Of a stretch of DNA of 64,000 bases, positions 52,686 to 63,626 are shown one piece after another. The stretch's first letter is position 1, and each line of letters opens with the position of its first letter. Made by a program: the position numbers and the translations under genes. The DNA is taken from contig DF239957.1 in the NCBI GenBank assembly GCA_000507305.1, positions 214,860 to 278,859 of the forward strand, read 5' to 3'. The notes under the pieces are model-generated. The model had not been told where the DNA came from, made no database searches, and worked only from the letters and a program-made list of their open reading frames with translations. Source of the stretch: Breviolum minutum Mf 1.05b.01 (Eukaryota; Sar; Dinophyceae; Suessiales; Symbiodiniaceae).

Positions 52686-53372
52686 CCTGGGAAGAGCCGT
52701 GGCTTATTGTCCTGAACGTTTGCAGGGGTTTCTTTTTCCGTGAGCTGAAAAGATGCTTCGAAAGGTTTTATCCAGTGCATCAAGGTATGATCTATATGAA
52801 CTGCCACTGCTACATGACCCTCGAAAGTCCTCCAAAAACCGTGTTGAGAAAATTCCATACTTTGATCCTGTGAGATGTTACTGGTTACAGAAAAAATCCA
52901 ATTGAACTTCTTCTGGGAGTATACGCAGTGTCTGCTATGACTATGACCATTGTTTCCATATCTTTGAGGTCATTGGCACGATCTTTGCACCTCTGGGTTT
53001 GATGGTGCTAGAGAGCACTTGGCTGAGGTGCCTTTTTACGGAACGACATCCGGAGTGATGGGTTTCATACAGGGCGCCTTCCCAGCTAAGCATGATTCAT
53101 GGTTCGCCGCACCAATAGATCAAACAGGTTGTTTACAATGTTGACAGTGTTTATTGATGATATCCGATCACGTTTCCGCTCCATTTAGATTTTAGATTCC
53201 GGGTGGATACTGCTATTTCCAGAAACTCATTGGGGCAATTCACATTTGAGGCATTCTTCAGCTAAAGAGCCTCGAAGAAGAATAATAAGAGGAGAAAGTA
53301 CTTTGCTTCTTTTTTGATATTGTGACGGTACTTTTGATTACTGTATATTCTATATAGGCTATAGGTGTTCTT

Positions 53373-53905
53373 CTATGATTTTTCGTTGTTTAAGACGTTT
53401 TCATTGACTCCCAAAGTGGTGTCTTGAGCGAATCTCAAATCGCACAGGTAGTTTCTAGGTTTATGGCTATAGTATTTCTGTTTTCCTTCTGAGGACAGAA
53501 ATATCCGATTGTTCCACGTGCAGTGCTTTTCATGATGGATGACCTCCCCATTATGCATGGTCTGCCAGGGCCTCTGCATGGCAGTCTCAACCTCAGAGAA
53601 TGTATATAGGTCAAACATGGGAGGGAGAGGCAAAGTTTCTGTCGGAACATTTCTTGACATCATTTGTTGCTTGTTGTTGCCCTTGTCATCCCCACACGGG
53701 ATGTCCATCCCACTGTATGGAACTGCATGGCGCAAGATACAAATCCCTGATCTGCGAAACTTAAGTAAGTCCCATTTTCCTTTTCAAGAAGGCCAAGTTG
53801 ACCGTTCAATACCGGGCGATCAGCATCCAACACAAGTAGTAAACTTTTTGATATTGTGGAACACCCTAAGATTGTGTTCTCGACCGCTTTATCGAAGCCA
53901 AGCAA
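53373..53905 (-). CDS. candidate minus-strand coding region in two overlapping frames
   Basis: Minus frame 53905-53660 contains DKAVENTILGCSTISKSLLL, LDADRPVLNGQLGLLEKENG and YLSFADQGFVSCAMQFHTVG. Minus frame 53735-53373 contains GDDKGNNKQQMMSRNVPTE, MFDLYTFSEVETAMQRPWQ and CTWNNRIFLSSEGKQKYYSH. They overlap by 76 nt, as if a frameshift or an unresolved intron joins two parts of one protein. Confidence 0.45.
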
Positions 53906-54548
53906 GGATATAGGAGGAGTGATGCTACAAGCCGTTGGTATGGTGAACAGTGTTGACTGACATAGCCTTTGGTGAAACTAACACGAAAAGACACCAGAAA
54001 GATAAACGTTGGAATACTGGATTCCTTTTGCGATGCTATGTGGCCATCTTTTGTTGGGGAGTGTAGGAGTGATTTGGAACCTCCCCAAGTTCTTCATGTT
54101 CATTGTGGCACAAGCTGGAATACATACAATGTTTGAGTCAACCAGCAACATAGAACCCGACAATGATCGTCTTGGAAATGAGATTCCTATACCAAATAGT
54201 AATATTTATTGATTTCCATCTTCGTGTTGAAATGTGAGAACGTTGAATAATCCTGCATTCTGGGGTTTGTTGTGAAATTTGAGTATTCCTACATCATACA
54301 GTCCTTTTGAAATCCTTTTGACCTTTTGTTGAAAAACTTACCACTGGCCAACCACGATCAAAGGCATTACCTCATGCAGGGTCCAAAGTCCGGGAGCCCG
54401 ACCGAGCGTCATGAGTCCGGTTGGAATCTGGAATTTGCATCTTGAAGACATCTTTTTTGGATTTTCTTGTTGGGTCAAGGATTTCAGTTTCTAACGACTT
54501 CTGTGTACTCTGTGACCAAAAGCTGTATCCCACCATTCAAAACGTCCT

Positions 54549-54585
54549 CTTTTTTTTTTTTCTTCTCTCTCTCTCTCTCTCGCAT
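54549..54585. repeat. poly-T and (CT)n tract
   Basis: Twelve T, then TTCTTC and about eight CT units ending in CGCATG. It could act as a strong pyrimidine tract, but no good exon follows. Confidence 0.9.
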
Positions 54586-54679
54586 GTCCATGAACTAGTG
54601 AAATTACGCATTCGTTTTCATGTGACAAGAACTTCCCCAAACACTGTGATTTTGGGAGACTTCTTCGAATTTCAGGATT

Positions 54680-55048
54680 TTATACGATCTTTGTATCGAA
54701 AAAACAGGTATTGGTGAGGAGTTGAAGGTGAGTCTGGAGCAACGGCGATGGGTTACACTGTTCAAAATACAGTTGGTCAACCGCAACTGCAGGAAACAAG
54801 TTTTTGGGATTTGGGATCCACATGGATTTGGTTGGGTTTTTAGCACTCCAAACTCCAACTAACGTGTCTTCACCTACTAGTCTTGGAAGATTAATTTCAT
54901 CACAAAGATCTGGAGAAGTCACATTTCCGCAGTTGTTTGTCGCCAGAGAGCAAAGCTTGCCTTTTTTAAGAATCCCTTTTCCAGGCAGAAGTTCTGGGAT
55001 TCTCAGTACTTCGTTCCGGAGAGAAGCGTTCAGCAAAGGATTCTTCAT
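54680..55048 (-). CDS. candidate minus-strand ORF, 122 codons
   Basis: An ATG opens MKNPLLNASLRNEVLRIPEL. The frame continues GILKKGKLCSLATNNCGNVT, EINLPRLVGEDTLVGVWSA, TKSMWIPNPKNLFPAVAVDQ and CNPSPLLQTHLQLLTNTCF to TAA. The length, ATG and polar-hydrophobic pattern favour it over a 98-codon plus frame (54804-55100). Confidence 0.4.
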   Translation of the reverse strand: MKNPLLNASLRNEVLRIPELLPGKGILKKGKLCSLATNNCGNVTSPDLCDEINLPRLVGEDTLVGVWSAKNPTKSMWIPNPKNLFPAVAVDQLYFEQCNPSPLLQTHLQLLTNTCFFDTKIV

Positions 55049-55353
55049 TCCTTTTGAGTATCGACTTGATAGATTCTTATGTACAAAAGTGTACAGTTAA
55101 AGTCATACTTCCTACATTATACTTGCAAGCCCCAAATTTCTTCAGTTACACAATCAAGGGTTTGAACCTTTATGCAAGCCTAGCTTCGAAGTAAATAATT
55201 CTACATGCTACACCCATTTAAAACATTAAAAGATACACCATGACTTGAGAATTGAATCTTGGGTCCCAATGTTCTGCCTTGTTTTACAATCCCAACGGAA
55301 CTACAGTACCATGCAGTTTTGTAACTACTAAGACATCAACGGAACTTCCTAAG

Positions 55354-55488
55354 CTGCTTCGCTTCACCGCATGTTTCGCCGGGACGCAGGCGCAACGCGC
55401 ACTGTGGTCCTTTCACGGCGGTTTCTTGTACAGCACACCGGACTCTTTCTGGAAATTATTGGATTATTTGAATGTGTTTATTTGCTGG
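55354..55488 (+). CDS. candidate exon with GTAAAC donor
   Basis: After TTCCTAAG in phase 0 the frame reads LLRFTACFAGTQAQRALWSF, then GGFLYSTPDSFWKLLDYLN, and ends TGG|GTAAAC in phase 0. The first half is a GC-rich island. A second plus frame (55371-55607) is open too. Confidence 0.35.
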
Positions 55489-55619
55489 GTAAACTAAGAC
55501 AGGAACAACCGCAAGCTCATTGTAACATTGTAACAGGTGGTTCATCTCAAAAATACTGCCAAATTGATTTGAATTCTGCTTCAATTCAGATTGGTGAAGT
55601 ATTGTAGTTCAGCACAAGT

Positions 55620-56076
55620 ACTGTATTAGCTTTTGTTTGGCTACGTAGCAAACTTAGAGATAAGCAGTGATGAACTAGCAGTCAAGGGAGCCATCTATGT
55701 TTATGAAATGTTTGCTGTTCTTTTTGAAAACTCACATCAAATTTGATGGAACTAATATATGGTCGCAGAGCAGGGATTGAACAGCTTCATAGAAAGTGAC
55801 CATTTGAGGTCCAACTATGTATCTTTATCAATATCTATATGTCTACATATCTATTATATCTATTCACATTGTTCGTATGTATGATGATTATAAATCATAA
55901 TATGTTTTGAACTCAGAAACAAGCAACATGCCTTTTTGGACATATCGTTTCAAGTAACAAGCAGTAGTTGTTTCACTACGCTTGGTTTCATCGACAAGAC
56001 CGCAAACCAGAGTTTTCATTTTTCATTTTAAAGTCTTCATATTTTTCTTCAAACCATCAGTGATCCATCCATCACT
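55620..56076. other. stretch without a supported gene
   Basis: AT-rich sequence with TCTATATGTC-type runs and only short frames. Confidence 0.5.
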
Positions 56077-56436
56077 CTATGGTTTCGAGGCGAGTCCTGT
56101 GTTTGATTTGTAAGCAGCGGCACCCCGCAGTGTATGCGGGGTTCTAGTCTGGGTGGCGAGCAGTGGGTGACTTGAGATATGTTTCAACTCAATGGTCTCC
56201 AGAAAAAGGCCGTGCATGTCGTATATCGACTGGTTCAGGGGTTTGTCCATCAATAGTATGAAGTATGAACCAATTGCCATAGAAACTCTAAAGTTGGTTT
56301 TCTACGAACGACCAGTATGCCCATTTGATACTATTTGACAAGTTTTTTATTTGACATAGCGTGATTGTATGTTGTAACTTGCAAATCAGTGTTTCGTAGC
56401 AGGGTGTTTCGGAGACAACCTGGTCATTAAGAACCT

Positions 56437-56697
56437 TTGTCCATTGGCATAACTAACCTGTTTGGTGGATCTGATATCAGTCAGTTTTGCGTTTGTATTG
56501 CACTCTCTCTTGCATTTTCACATGCTTTGACCGAGATTCTCACTGCCACACAACTCACAACACCATTTTTTAAAAACCGTTCGCGAGCAATTTTATCGAA
56601 ACACCGCCCTGGCGCCACCAATGCCCCTGCGGAAAAAAAAATCAAAGCAGCTTGTGCCTGGGAATTGCGTAGAAGCAGACCCAAAATCATTTACTGA
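56437..56697 (+). CDS. candidate exon, hydrophobic start and basic end
   Basis: The frame contains SQFCVCIALSLAFSHALTEI, then TQLTTPFFKNRSRAILSKHR and GATNAPAEKKIKAACAWELR, ending RSRPKIIY and TGA. The basic C-terminal third is GC-rich and Lys/Arg/Ala-rich. A minus frame (56481-56690) overlaps. Confidence 0.35.
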   Translation: MSIGITNLFGGSDISQFCVCIALSLAFSHALTEILTATQLTTPFFKNRSRAILSKHRPGATNAPAEKKIKAACAWELRRSRPKIIY

Positions 56698-56712
56698 AGC
56701 CAAGTTAAGCCA

Positions 56713-57033
56713 TCAATGTATTGCGAACAGGAGGGGCAGTAGTACGGCAGTTCCACAAGTTCCCCAACCGACTTGATGATGCATAGATATGCATAGACCT
56801 AGTTGTTTACAAGGGTTGTTTCCAGAAATGGTGGCATTGATTTTTAAAAAATCCATGTATACCGAACTGCTGTGGAACAGCAGTGGGAAACTATACGGAG
56901 GATAGTACAATGCCATTCTAGAAGACACCATCTCTATTCTTGAAGAAGTCCTCCCAAAATGACCAAAAATTAAGTTGGATAGACTCATGGATTTGGTGTA
57001 GTTAAACATGTTGAGAATTCCCTGGTTTTGCAA
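56713..57033 (-). CDS. candidate minus-strand exon, 106 codons
   Basis: It contains SNLIFGHFGRTSSRIEMVSS, FHSSSVYMDFLKINATISG and CISMHHQVGWGTCGTAVLLP to TAA-side sequence. Support is composition only. Confidence 0.2.
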   Translation of the reverse strand: MQNQGILNMFNYTKSMSLSNLIFGHFGRTSSRIEMVSSRMALYYPPYSFPLLFHSSSVYMDFLKINATISGNNPCKQLGLCISMHHQVGWGTCGTAVLLPLLFAIH

Positions 57034-57388
57034 AATCTCTGTTTGAATTTCTGGTCAAATCATTACATAGTGTAAAGTGGCGCCACCCCCAAGAGGATCG
57101 GGTTAGCAATCAGTTTTTGAATGTTTTCTGGAAGTCCAGCCGCTCATCAAGAGTACAGTGTCCCGGAATTCCCGATCTATTAAACATTGCACAAAAAACA
57201 ACTGGCTGTATGGAAAGCAACTTCAAAAATTCACAAGTCTTCTTTGGACTCCCAGGTTTAATGGCAAGCCAGGAATCCAGGTTCTTGACCTTTCACTGCT
57301 TACTATAAGTGACCGCCTCGAGGATGGTTGAACGCAACAAGACCTCACAATTGTCTCTGTGATTGTTGTATTTGTGTATTTGTGAGAG

Positions 57389-57655
57389 GTGATATCCCAT
57401 GTTGAAGGGAAATATCGTTCCTTCATTTTTTTTGGGAAACCTGAAGTACCCACTGGTCTGTTGGTTGAGAATAGTATCTCGTCCTCCTTCAGATATCGGA
57501 AGAAGTTTCCAGCTCAGGTTTCAACCGCACCTGCCGCCTCCTGTGACCAAGTTGTAAAGCATCGACAAAGGAAATGGATCCTGGATTCCTGGATATGGGA
57601 CCAGTCAATATGGTTTAATTCTGAGCAAACCCATGGATTCGGCTTAGAGATGTGA
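57389..57655 (+). CDS. candidate exon, unknown protein
   Basis: The frame contains VEGKYRSFIFFGKPEVPTG, then SSSFRYRKKFPAQVSTAPAA, CDQVVKHRQRKWILDSWIWD and SEQTHGFGLEM to TGA. A poly-T in the middle precedes GGGAAACC. No acceptor is clearly placed. Confidence 0.3.
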   Translation: MISHVEGKYRSFIFFGKPEVPTGLLVENSISSSFRYRKKFPAQVSTAPAASCDQVVKHRQRKWILDSWIWDQSIWFNSEQTHGFGLEM

Positions 57656-57922
57656 TAGATCACAGTAGATTCAATAGTGACTCCGAGGTCCTACTTCTTC
57701 GTGACAACTAGTTAGCCTCAGCAAATCGTGATGTGGACTTATTGACAGAGCCTACCAACAATTGGACTACTCACTTATGCATAATATATCCAATTTCAGA
57801 CATCATCTCTTTGTAAATTAAGAAATATGCATATACATATGATTAACTATACACAGGTGTATTATTGAAATGTTATGATGTGACCCCACTACGTCACTAC
57901 GTGACTTGGCTTTAAAATCGCC

Positions 57923-58562
57923 ATGAAGCCTCGGAGCTCGGGCCGTGTGGTGCGGTCCAAAGCCTCGCCACGAGCGAAGCCAAGATGTGCCAAGGGTGCC
58001 ATGAAACGGCGACTTGGTGGAGTAAAGGATTTTTTTTCCCAGCAAATCCATGAAACATGTGACAAATCCTGGTAGCAATAATTATATACAGTATATTCTT
58101 TTAGCCAAATCTTGACAACGGTTTTGGGTCTCGGGGACTTTGAAGTGCCGTTGTATTCTTTGGGAATGTGGTGCCTTTTTCCGACACTTTTAAAAGACTC
58201 TTGAGAGACAACTCTTGAGAGACAACTTGGGAATGTGGTGAAACAATAGAATGACTTACTTGGAAAGGTCCTGTACCAAGCATTTTTTTTGATTTACTAG
58301 CTGTTTACAACAACTTCAGTTGAATCGTTTTTTTTTTCCACGGTCTTATGCACAATTTCTGAGGAAGCAGGTACGAGTTGCTCCGCAAAAGCCTCGGCGC
58401 CAGGCCAGGATAGGACAAATCCAATTCACTGGGTCGATGGCCAGGGACAAATTGCAGCTGTCTTCACTACCGGGCATCCATAGTTTAAAAAATCGTTCAT
58501 CGGCCTGGAGCGCTGATTTGGATCTCCACCGCCACGCCGCAATGCTATATGATGGAGACATA
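57923..58562 (+). CDS. candidate two-exon gene start, strongly basic N-terminus
   Basis: ATCGCC ATG A opens MKPRSSGRVVRSKASPRAKP, then CAKGAMKRRLGG, and meets a GTAAAG donor at 58022 in phase 0. Exon 58371-58562 follows GGAAGCAG|G in phase 0 and reads VRVAPQKPRRQARIGQIQFT, then MARDKLQLSSLPGIHSLKN and DLHRHAAMLYDGDI, ending at a perfect GTAAGT. The first exon alone can also run on to a TAG at 58073. The Lys/Arg-rich start suits a nuclear, ribosomal or organelle-targeted protein. Confidence 0.45.
58161..58240. repeat. tandem 14-mer and dispersed 13-mer repeat
   Basis: ACTCTTGAGAGACA is duplicated in tandem at 58197-58224. TGGGAATGTGGTG occurs at 58161 and again at 58228. The whole lies in the candidate intron of 57923-58562. 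Confidence 0.85.
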
Positions 58563-59092
58563 GTAAGTAGTTCCAGAAGAAACCCGATTCTTTATTGAGA
58601 CATCTTGTACTCAGAAAACGGACCCATATGGACCCATAAACAGGGTAGGATTCCTGGATTCCATCTTGCTTGAACAAAAAGCTCGGTCAATGAACAGTGG
58701 ACCAGCGGCTGGAAATGAGTCACGTGAAAGGACCCGTTTGATCTACAAGTCAAAATGCATCCAAAATCTTCCAAACTAGGAGATGAGGTGACATTGCGAT
58801 AAAAGTAACATTCGCAAGTGGATGGGAAGTGTGCCCACATACATACACAAACGGATTTGCGATCCCAACTTTACAAATCATTTTAAATCTGCCGGTCTGC
58901 ACTTCAGGCAGGCACGCAAGAACCTGTATTATACAAGTGAGGCGTTCACCGTTTCAAAGCCACCTAGTTCTTAGGATCAGCACTTCTAAATATTTACAAT
59001 TTGGGTGCTCTCATCTTACGTATGATTTGTTGCTGCAACAACCCTCCCTGCAAAAAAAAACAGAAACACGACCCTCAACATGAAACTGGGAG

Positions 59093-59564
59093 GCTGAAGA
59101 TGATGAGAGTGAAGAAGAACCCACAGACGATGAGGAGTGATTGGGCCTGGCTTAGGCGTTTGGCATGTGTGTCAGTCCTCCTCACCAACACCAACTTCAT
59201 TTTCCACGTCATTTCGAAGCTTCCCCGCAATGGACAAATATGATTTCAGAGTTGGAAATCCTGAATCCACCAACTTGTATGTCATTTACCCAGAAGCTCC
59301 AGACCTTCAAATGCTTTCAAACTTCCTCCTCCATACCGACCTTCATTCCAATACCCGTCCCACCCGTGAATGCTAAAAGAATGGTTTGCGATCCCAGAAG
59401 TCAACTTTTATTGTTATGGCTAGTAAAAAGATACTGACAAGTAGCTTTCAGTTGTGACCTGTGCTGTTCGTGTTCAATGACTGCGCAAACGTCTCCAGGA
59501 TAGTGATGATGAGATGGAGAAGTGGGAAGAGAAGTTGTTTGCTATGGAGGACGACAAGTGGTGA
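59093..59564 (+). CDS. acidic C-terminal exons
   Basis: Exon 59499-59564 follows GTCTCCAG|G in phase 0 and reads DSDDEMEKWEEKLFAMEDDK, then W and TGA. Upstream, after CTGGGAG|G, positions 59093-59140 read AEDDESEEEPTDDEE and TGA. Both are extremely rich in Asp and Glu, as in histone-binding or RNA-processing protein tails. They may be two exons of one tail, which would need a donor just before the first TGA (a non-canonical GA donor is possible). Confidence 0.5.
59222..59376 (+). other. rival small ORF between the acidic exons
   Basis: An ATG at about 59230 opens MDKYDFRVGNPESTNLYVIY, then APDLQMLSNFLLHTDLHSN to TGA. It lies in what would be the intron of the acidic gene. Confidence 0.25.
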
Positions 59565-60041
59565 ATCATTTTGAATTTCCAGCTCGAATTGATCTAGGTG
59601 ATGGAGTTGACCCCCTGGCCCCCTGCCAAACAGAAAATTAGTATTCGAGGGAAACTGGCATGTGGTGGTGTGGCGTTGAGGAGCCCTAAGTTAGTTGGTG
59701 GTTTGAGGGTTCAGTTACAAGCAAAAGATCTAAGTCTGGTCCAATTATGTTTTCATGTAGTGACGTGAGACCAAGACCTCATGTGGGTATGACTAGTGCG
59801 TTCAAACCACCCACCGCCTTTGTGCATCAGAGGGGCTCGTTGGGAATGGAGAATTGATAGTTTGTATTGATTTGTTTGTGTTTGTCAAATGGGGAATGCT
59901 TCGTTACTCATTTGGCCGGATCGAATCGGGACGTTCTGAGGACCCAGGAGCTAGGGGATTTTGTTGAGGCTGTTAAAGCAAGAATCCTACACTAGGATGA
60001 ACCACTAATAACACTTAGAGAAACTTCCTTCAACTGGTACT

Positions 60042-60230
60042 TTGAAGATGCAACTTCATGTTGGAGGAGAATCATGTGATTGGGCCAATGCATCAGATTG
60101 GTCAAACATGTCATTCTCCCAGATGTTTTGCATTTTGATTATGACACATCCTGGCTGTTTGAGTTTTTCTGAAAAGATTTTCAACGAGTTCTCACCATAT
60201 TCTGGGATTTTTGTTTCATCATCCATTTAA
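60042..60230 (+). CDS. candidate exon, Cys/Ser/Trp-containing
   Basis: The frame contains LHVGGESCDWANASDWSNMS, then MFCILIMTHPGCLSFSEKIF and YSGIFVSSSI to TAA. It precedes the Lys-rich exons at 60265-60920 on the same strand. Confidence 0.3.
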   Translation: MKMQLHVGGESCDWANASDWSNMSFSQMFCILIMTHPGCLSFSEKIFNEFSPYSGIFVSSSI

Positions 60231-60264
60231 GCAGCAAAGTTGCAATCACGTTCGATTGTCTCAG

Positions 60265-60920
60265 GAGGTGAAGCAAAAGGATTTGCATCCAAAGGCGAAA
60301 CTGGCCCCACATTTGGCCTCAAGAGCTAAAGCTGTGCCTTACCAGTTGCTTGCTTTTGAGAGTATCCAACTGACTCATGTTGGGTCAAGGGTGTTGTAAC
60401 CACGAAGCTGATTTGGGATATGTTTTGTTTTCTTTCTTGAGGCATATGGATAGTGCACTCCTGTGAATCTGGCATGGGAACTTTCCTATGATGCATTTGA
60501 ATTTCTGCTTCCTCCTATCCAATCATTCCACTAGTTACTGAAACTGCAGGCCTTAGGTTCCCTTTTCTTGTGGCCAGATTAGTTGATGAAATAGTACAAA
60601 TATACATTACTGCGGCAGCACAAAATATTAGTGCAATGCAGAGTGAATGGGCACAAAACACCCTAGACATTAGGGTTGCGCAAGCACAAAAAACACATCT
60701 GTGCAAAAGCTCCAAAAAAACATGTATGAGTATTGGAGGGTTTCGTCAAAGCTATCCCCAGGCGCAAATATTATAAACAATCATACTCGTCAGGCATCAG
60801 CTCTTAATGCGCAACTGGTTCAAACTCTGGGCTGATACGACCCTTATCAGAAAACACACACGAGAAGCAAAGAGGCAAAAAGCCAAAATAAAAATGGCCC
60901 CAATGGCCCACAAGTATTAA
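60265..60920 (+). CDS. candidate three-exon chain, Lys/Arg-rich helical protein
   Basis: Exon 60265-60390 follows a pyrimidine tract and TCTCAG|G and contains EVKQKDLHPKAKLAPHLASR, then VPYQLLAFESIQLTHVG. A frame at about 60571-60776 contains LVDEIVQIYITAAAQNISAM, then SEWAQNTLDIRVAQAQKTHL. Exon 60801-60920 follows GGCATCAG and contains LLMRNWFKLWADTTLIRKHT, then REAKRQKAKIKMAPMAHKY to TAA. The internal joins are not resolved. The basic helices suggest a nucleic-acid or calmodulin-type contact, which is inference only. Confidence 0.45.
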
Positions 60921-61785
60921 TTTTATATACAAACACAGCACAGGCGCTTCAAAAGGAAGCCACCAAAAATGCTGCAAACACATGAAACATCAGATAAATT
61001 GACATACGAAAACCGCGAAGTACGAATGATTTCCAAACACCACATTGCAAATAGCTGCCACCAAGTCCCTGAGGTTTCGACCTGGCATCAGGACAAATAA
61101 GAAATTCAACAGAATGGGGCAAGAAACCCTCAAACTGCAGTCCCCATAAAGATGCAATGGCCAAACTGCACACTTCAAAGCACTTCACCCGACAGAATCT
61201 CGGAGTTTTGGAACGACAAAGTAGCAACTTTGTAAATGGTTATGACATGGATTCAAATCCCAAGTTATAAGTGAATCATACATGAGATTCTTGACCATGG
61301 TTTCTCAACACTCATCTTATCTTGGCACTGCCAAAGACCCCAAAACATTGCGAAGCATCGAAGAAATGACTTTTGAGGTGTTTTCATAACCGAATGGTCG
61401 GCTTGTCTGCCAACACTTGAAGATGACCCCATGCAAGGAGTTTAGTGGCTGTAGGTCAGATACTGTAAGTATATGTTGATATTGAACACAGCAAGGCACC
61501 CGGTTGGATTATACTATACCTTGCTGCAGCCTCAACAATCTTTCTTGCTTTCAGCTGGCATCTGAAAAACTCATGTTGTGCAGTTGGGTTGCAGCTGCAG
61601 AGGTTGGCCATTCCTACATATCAACGCTGGATGCCCGTTTGCGACATGAGCGGCAAGACGCTTGGCCCGGCATCCCTCATTTCTCCGGGTTGGTGGGGTC
61701 AGGGCCCATGAATTCTGTGTATCATCCAGGCATCCCAAACCTGGTTCTTTAAATTAGATCAGCATCAATCATACCGATCATACAA

Positions 61786-62226
61786 TCATACCGTATACCA
61801 TTTCCACAGATTCTGATGGCTCTGCACTTCGAACAAGTAGCTGTTAAACAATAATTTCTGCTTTCTTGCAAACGGACCGATTGCGAGCACAAAGGGGAAA
61901 ACATTTTTGTCTTCAACGGATCTCAAAAGCGTATCTTTCTGATTCCAGTGGTGTGCTTTTGGTTTCCAGCTGCGCTTGAAATGTTCATCAATGACAAGCA
62001 TATTGCAAAGTCTCAGAATGCAAGAATCCTCAGATCCAGTTGGCCAGAGCAGGGATAGGTTGATGTTGTTTTCATCTAGCACAAAAATTCTGCTGAGGAA
62101 AAGGTTCAAGAAGTGCAAGACATCTTTCATTCTGATGCTCGGTGTTGCATTTGGCCAGTTGGCAAGCTGGAGGTCGGACACAAACCTATTGCTGTTGAAC
62201 GGGCAGAGACTTCCATTTGGCATCAT
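61786..62226 (-). CDS. candidate minus-strand ORF, 146 codons
   Basis: Two minus-strand ATGs open MMPNGSLCPFNSNRFVSDLQ. The frame continues MKDVLHFLNLFLSRIFVLDE, LLWPTGSEDSCILRLCNMLV, KRSWKPKAHHWNQKDTLLRS, VEDKNVFPFVLAIGPFARKQ and a Trp-rich end before TGA. It is one of the longest ATG-initiated frames and has balanced charged, aromatic and Cys content. It resembles a complete small domain, but I cannot name it. Confidence 0.45.
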   Translation of the reverse strand: MMPNGSLCPFNSNRFVSDLQLANWPNATPSIRMKDVLHFLNLFLSRIFVLDENNINLSLLWPTGSEDSCILRLCNMLVIDEHFKRSWKPKAHHWNQKDTLLRSVEDKNVFPFVLAIGPFARKQKLLFNSYLFEVQSHQNLWKWYTV

Positions 62227-62705
62227 ATAGGAACAACCACATAATCAGTTCACAACTGACCACATAAAGGGATGATGGTTGAAAGGATGTTTCAAGTTTG
62301 TGAGTTAAATTATACTTTCATCCGGTCAGAAGCGCTCAATGGGTTGTGCGAATCAGGAGGGCTACAGTGTGCTTCAGCAGTTCGGGGTGATAAAACGTTG
62401 ATACGTTGAAGAGAGCAGCAAGACCGGCTGGTACTGTAACTGTAGCTGGTAAAAGTCAGTGGATTTCCATCCCCGGACTTCTTCTGAATAACCACAGGTT
62501 TTGGCAGCAGCTCATCGCAAATGCAGCGTGTAATATGAACAACATCTGAGGACTTGTTTGCGAGCAGAATTTGTGTTTCTAGGTTTATATACTGTTTACG
62601 TTTTGAATTCTTTCAACCGAGGAACCTCTACATCTCCAACCAGAGTCAAAATAGGGACAGTAGGAATTGACACACAATTTCACCCTTCCAGAACTTGTGG
62701 TGAAA

Positions 62706-62871
62706 ATCTAATTTCTTTCAACCGACACAATCAGCAAAGGGATGGAGTTGATGGAATCCACTTTGTCTTTCCCCATGACGCAATGGCTCAGGATGCACAC
62801 CTTGGGCATGCTCAGCCGACAGCGCATCCCAAAGCATCGGGTGACACTCTTCGTAGCCAATGAGACTGAGA
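62706..62871 (+). CDS. candidate exon, helical
   Basis: One plus frame reads LSTDTISKGMELMESTLSF, then TQWLRMHTLGMLSRQRIPKH and LFVANETERT to TGA at about 62878. A second plus frame contains GVDGIHFVFPHDAMAQDAH. The frame choice is uncertain. Confidence 0.3.
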
Positions 62872-62919
62872 GGACTTGAGATGTTGAAATGTGAGGTTGC
62901 TTTCTGCTTCATCATTCAG

Positions 62920-63603
62920 TGAAGCCTTCTGCTTTCCATCTGGGGGAGTTTTCACAGCAAAACACAAGGGTCAAAATAGGCATAGGCGACTTTCACCAAT
63001 GCCAAAGATCGGAACTTGAAGAGCATTACTATATCTTCCGATTCATCATTTACAATTTCTGCACTGGATGTACACTAGAAGATGATATGATCAACATGAG
63101 GTGCTTGACCCTACACATGGATTTGTTTCTTCCGTTTTCGTGTTTATGGATCTCTCTACATGTTGGTGACCAAGGGGTGGCGCCACAGCGGAATGTTTGA
63201 TGCTGTGATGCTGTTTGTTTGTATATACTGTAAGGATCTATTATTAAAATATCTATTTTTTTGGTGAAGGATCATGACTTTGACAGACATTAGCACTATA
63301 CTCTGCCTTATCAGGATCATCCCAGGGCATCCCAAAGAGACAAGAATTCTTGGAATCATAACTTGATTTACTTTGTCTTGACACAGGTTGCTGCACTCAA
63401 ATTTGCCCCGAGTCTTGACACGCATTCCCAGTTCGACAGGAAAAACTATCGTACTGCACTGCTGGGCAGTGAATGGGAAAAGGTTCGGATTGAGATTTCG
63501 GTGCTGGGCAACAAGAACTCGCGGAACTTCATTATGAACCTTGGCAGCCCGATGATGCAGTTGGCAAGGAACTTGAACAGGATCCAAGAGTCTACTGTTA
63601 AAT
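62920..63603 (+). CDS. candidate two-exon segment near the right end
   Basis: Frame 62920-63200, after TCATTCAG, contains NTRVKIGIGDFHQCQRSELE, EHYYIFRFIIYNFCTGCTLE and HMDLFLPFSCLWISLHVGDQ to TGA. Exon 63387-63603 follows TTGACACAG|G in phase 0 and contains VAALKFAPSLDTHSQFDRKN, ALLGSEWEKVRIEISVLGN and NFIMNLGSPMMQLARNLNRI. Third positions are G/C-rich in this exon, which ends near GTTAAA or GTAGGG. The minus strand is open too (63156-63587). Confidence 0.45.
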
Positions 63604-63626
63604 GTAGGGTTGATATATTTATATAG

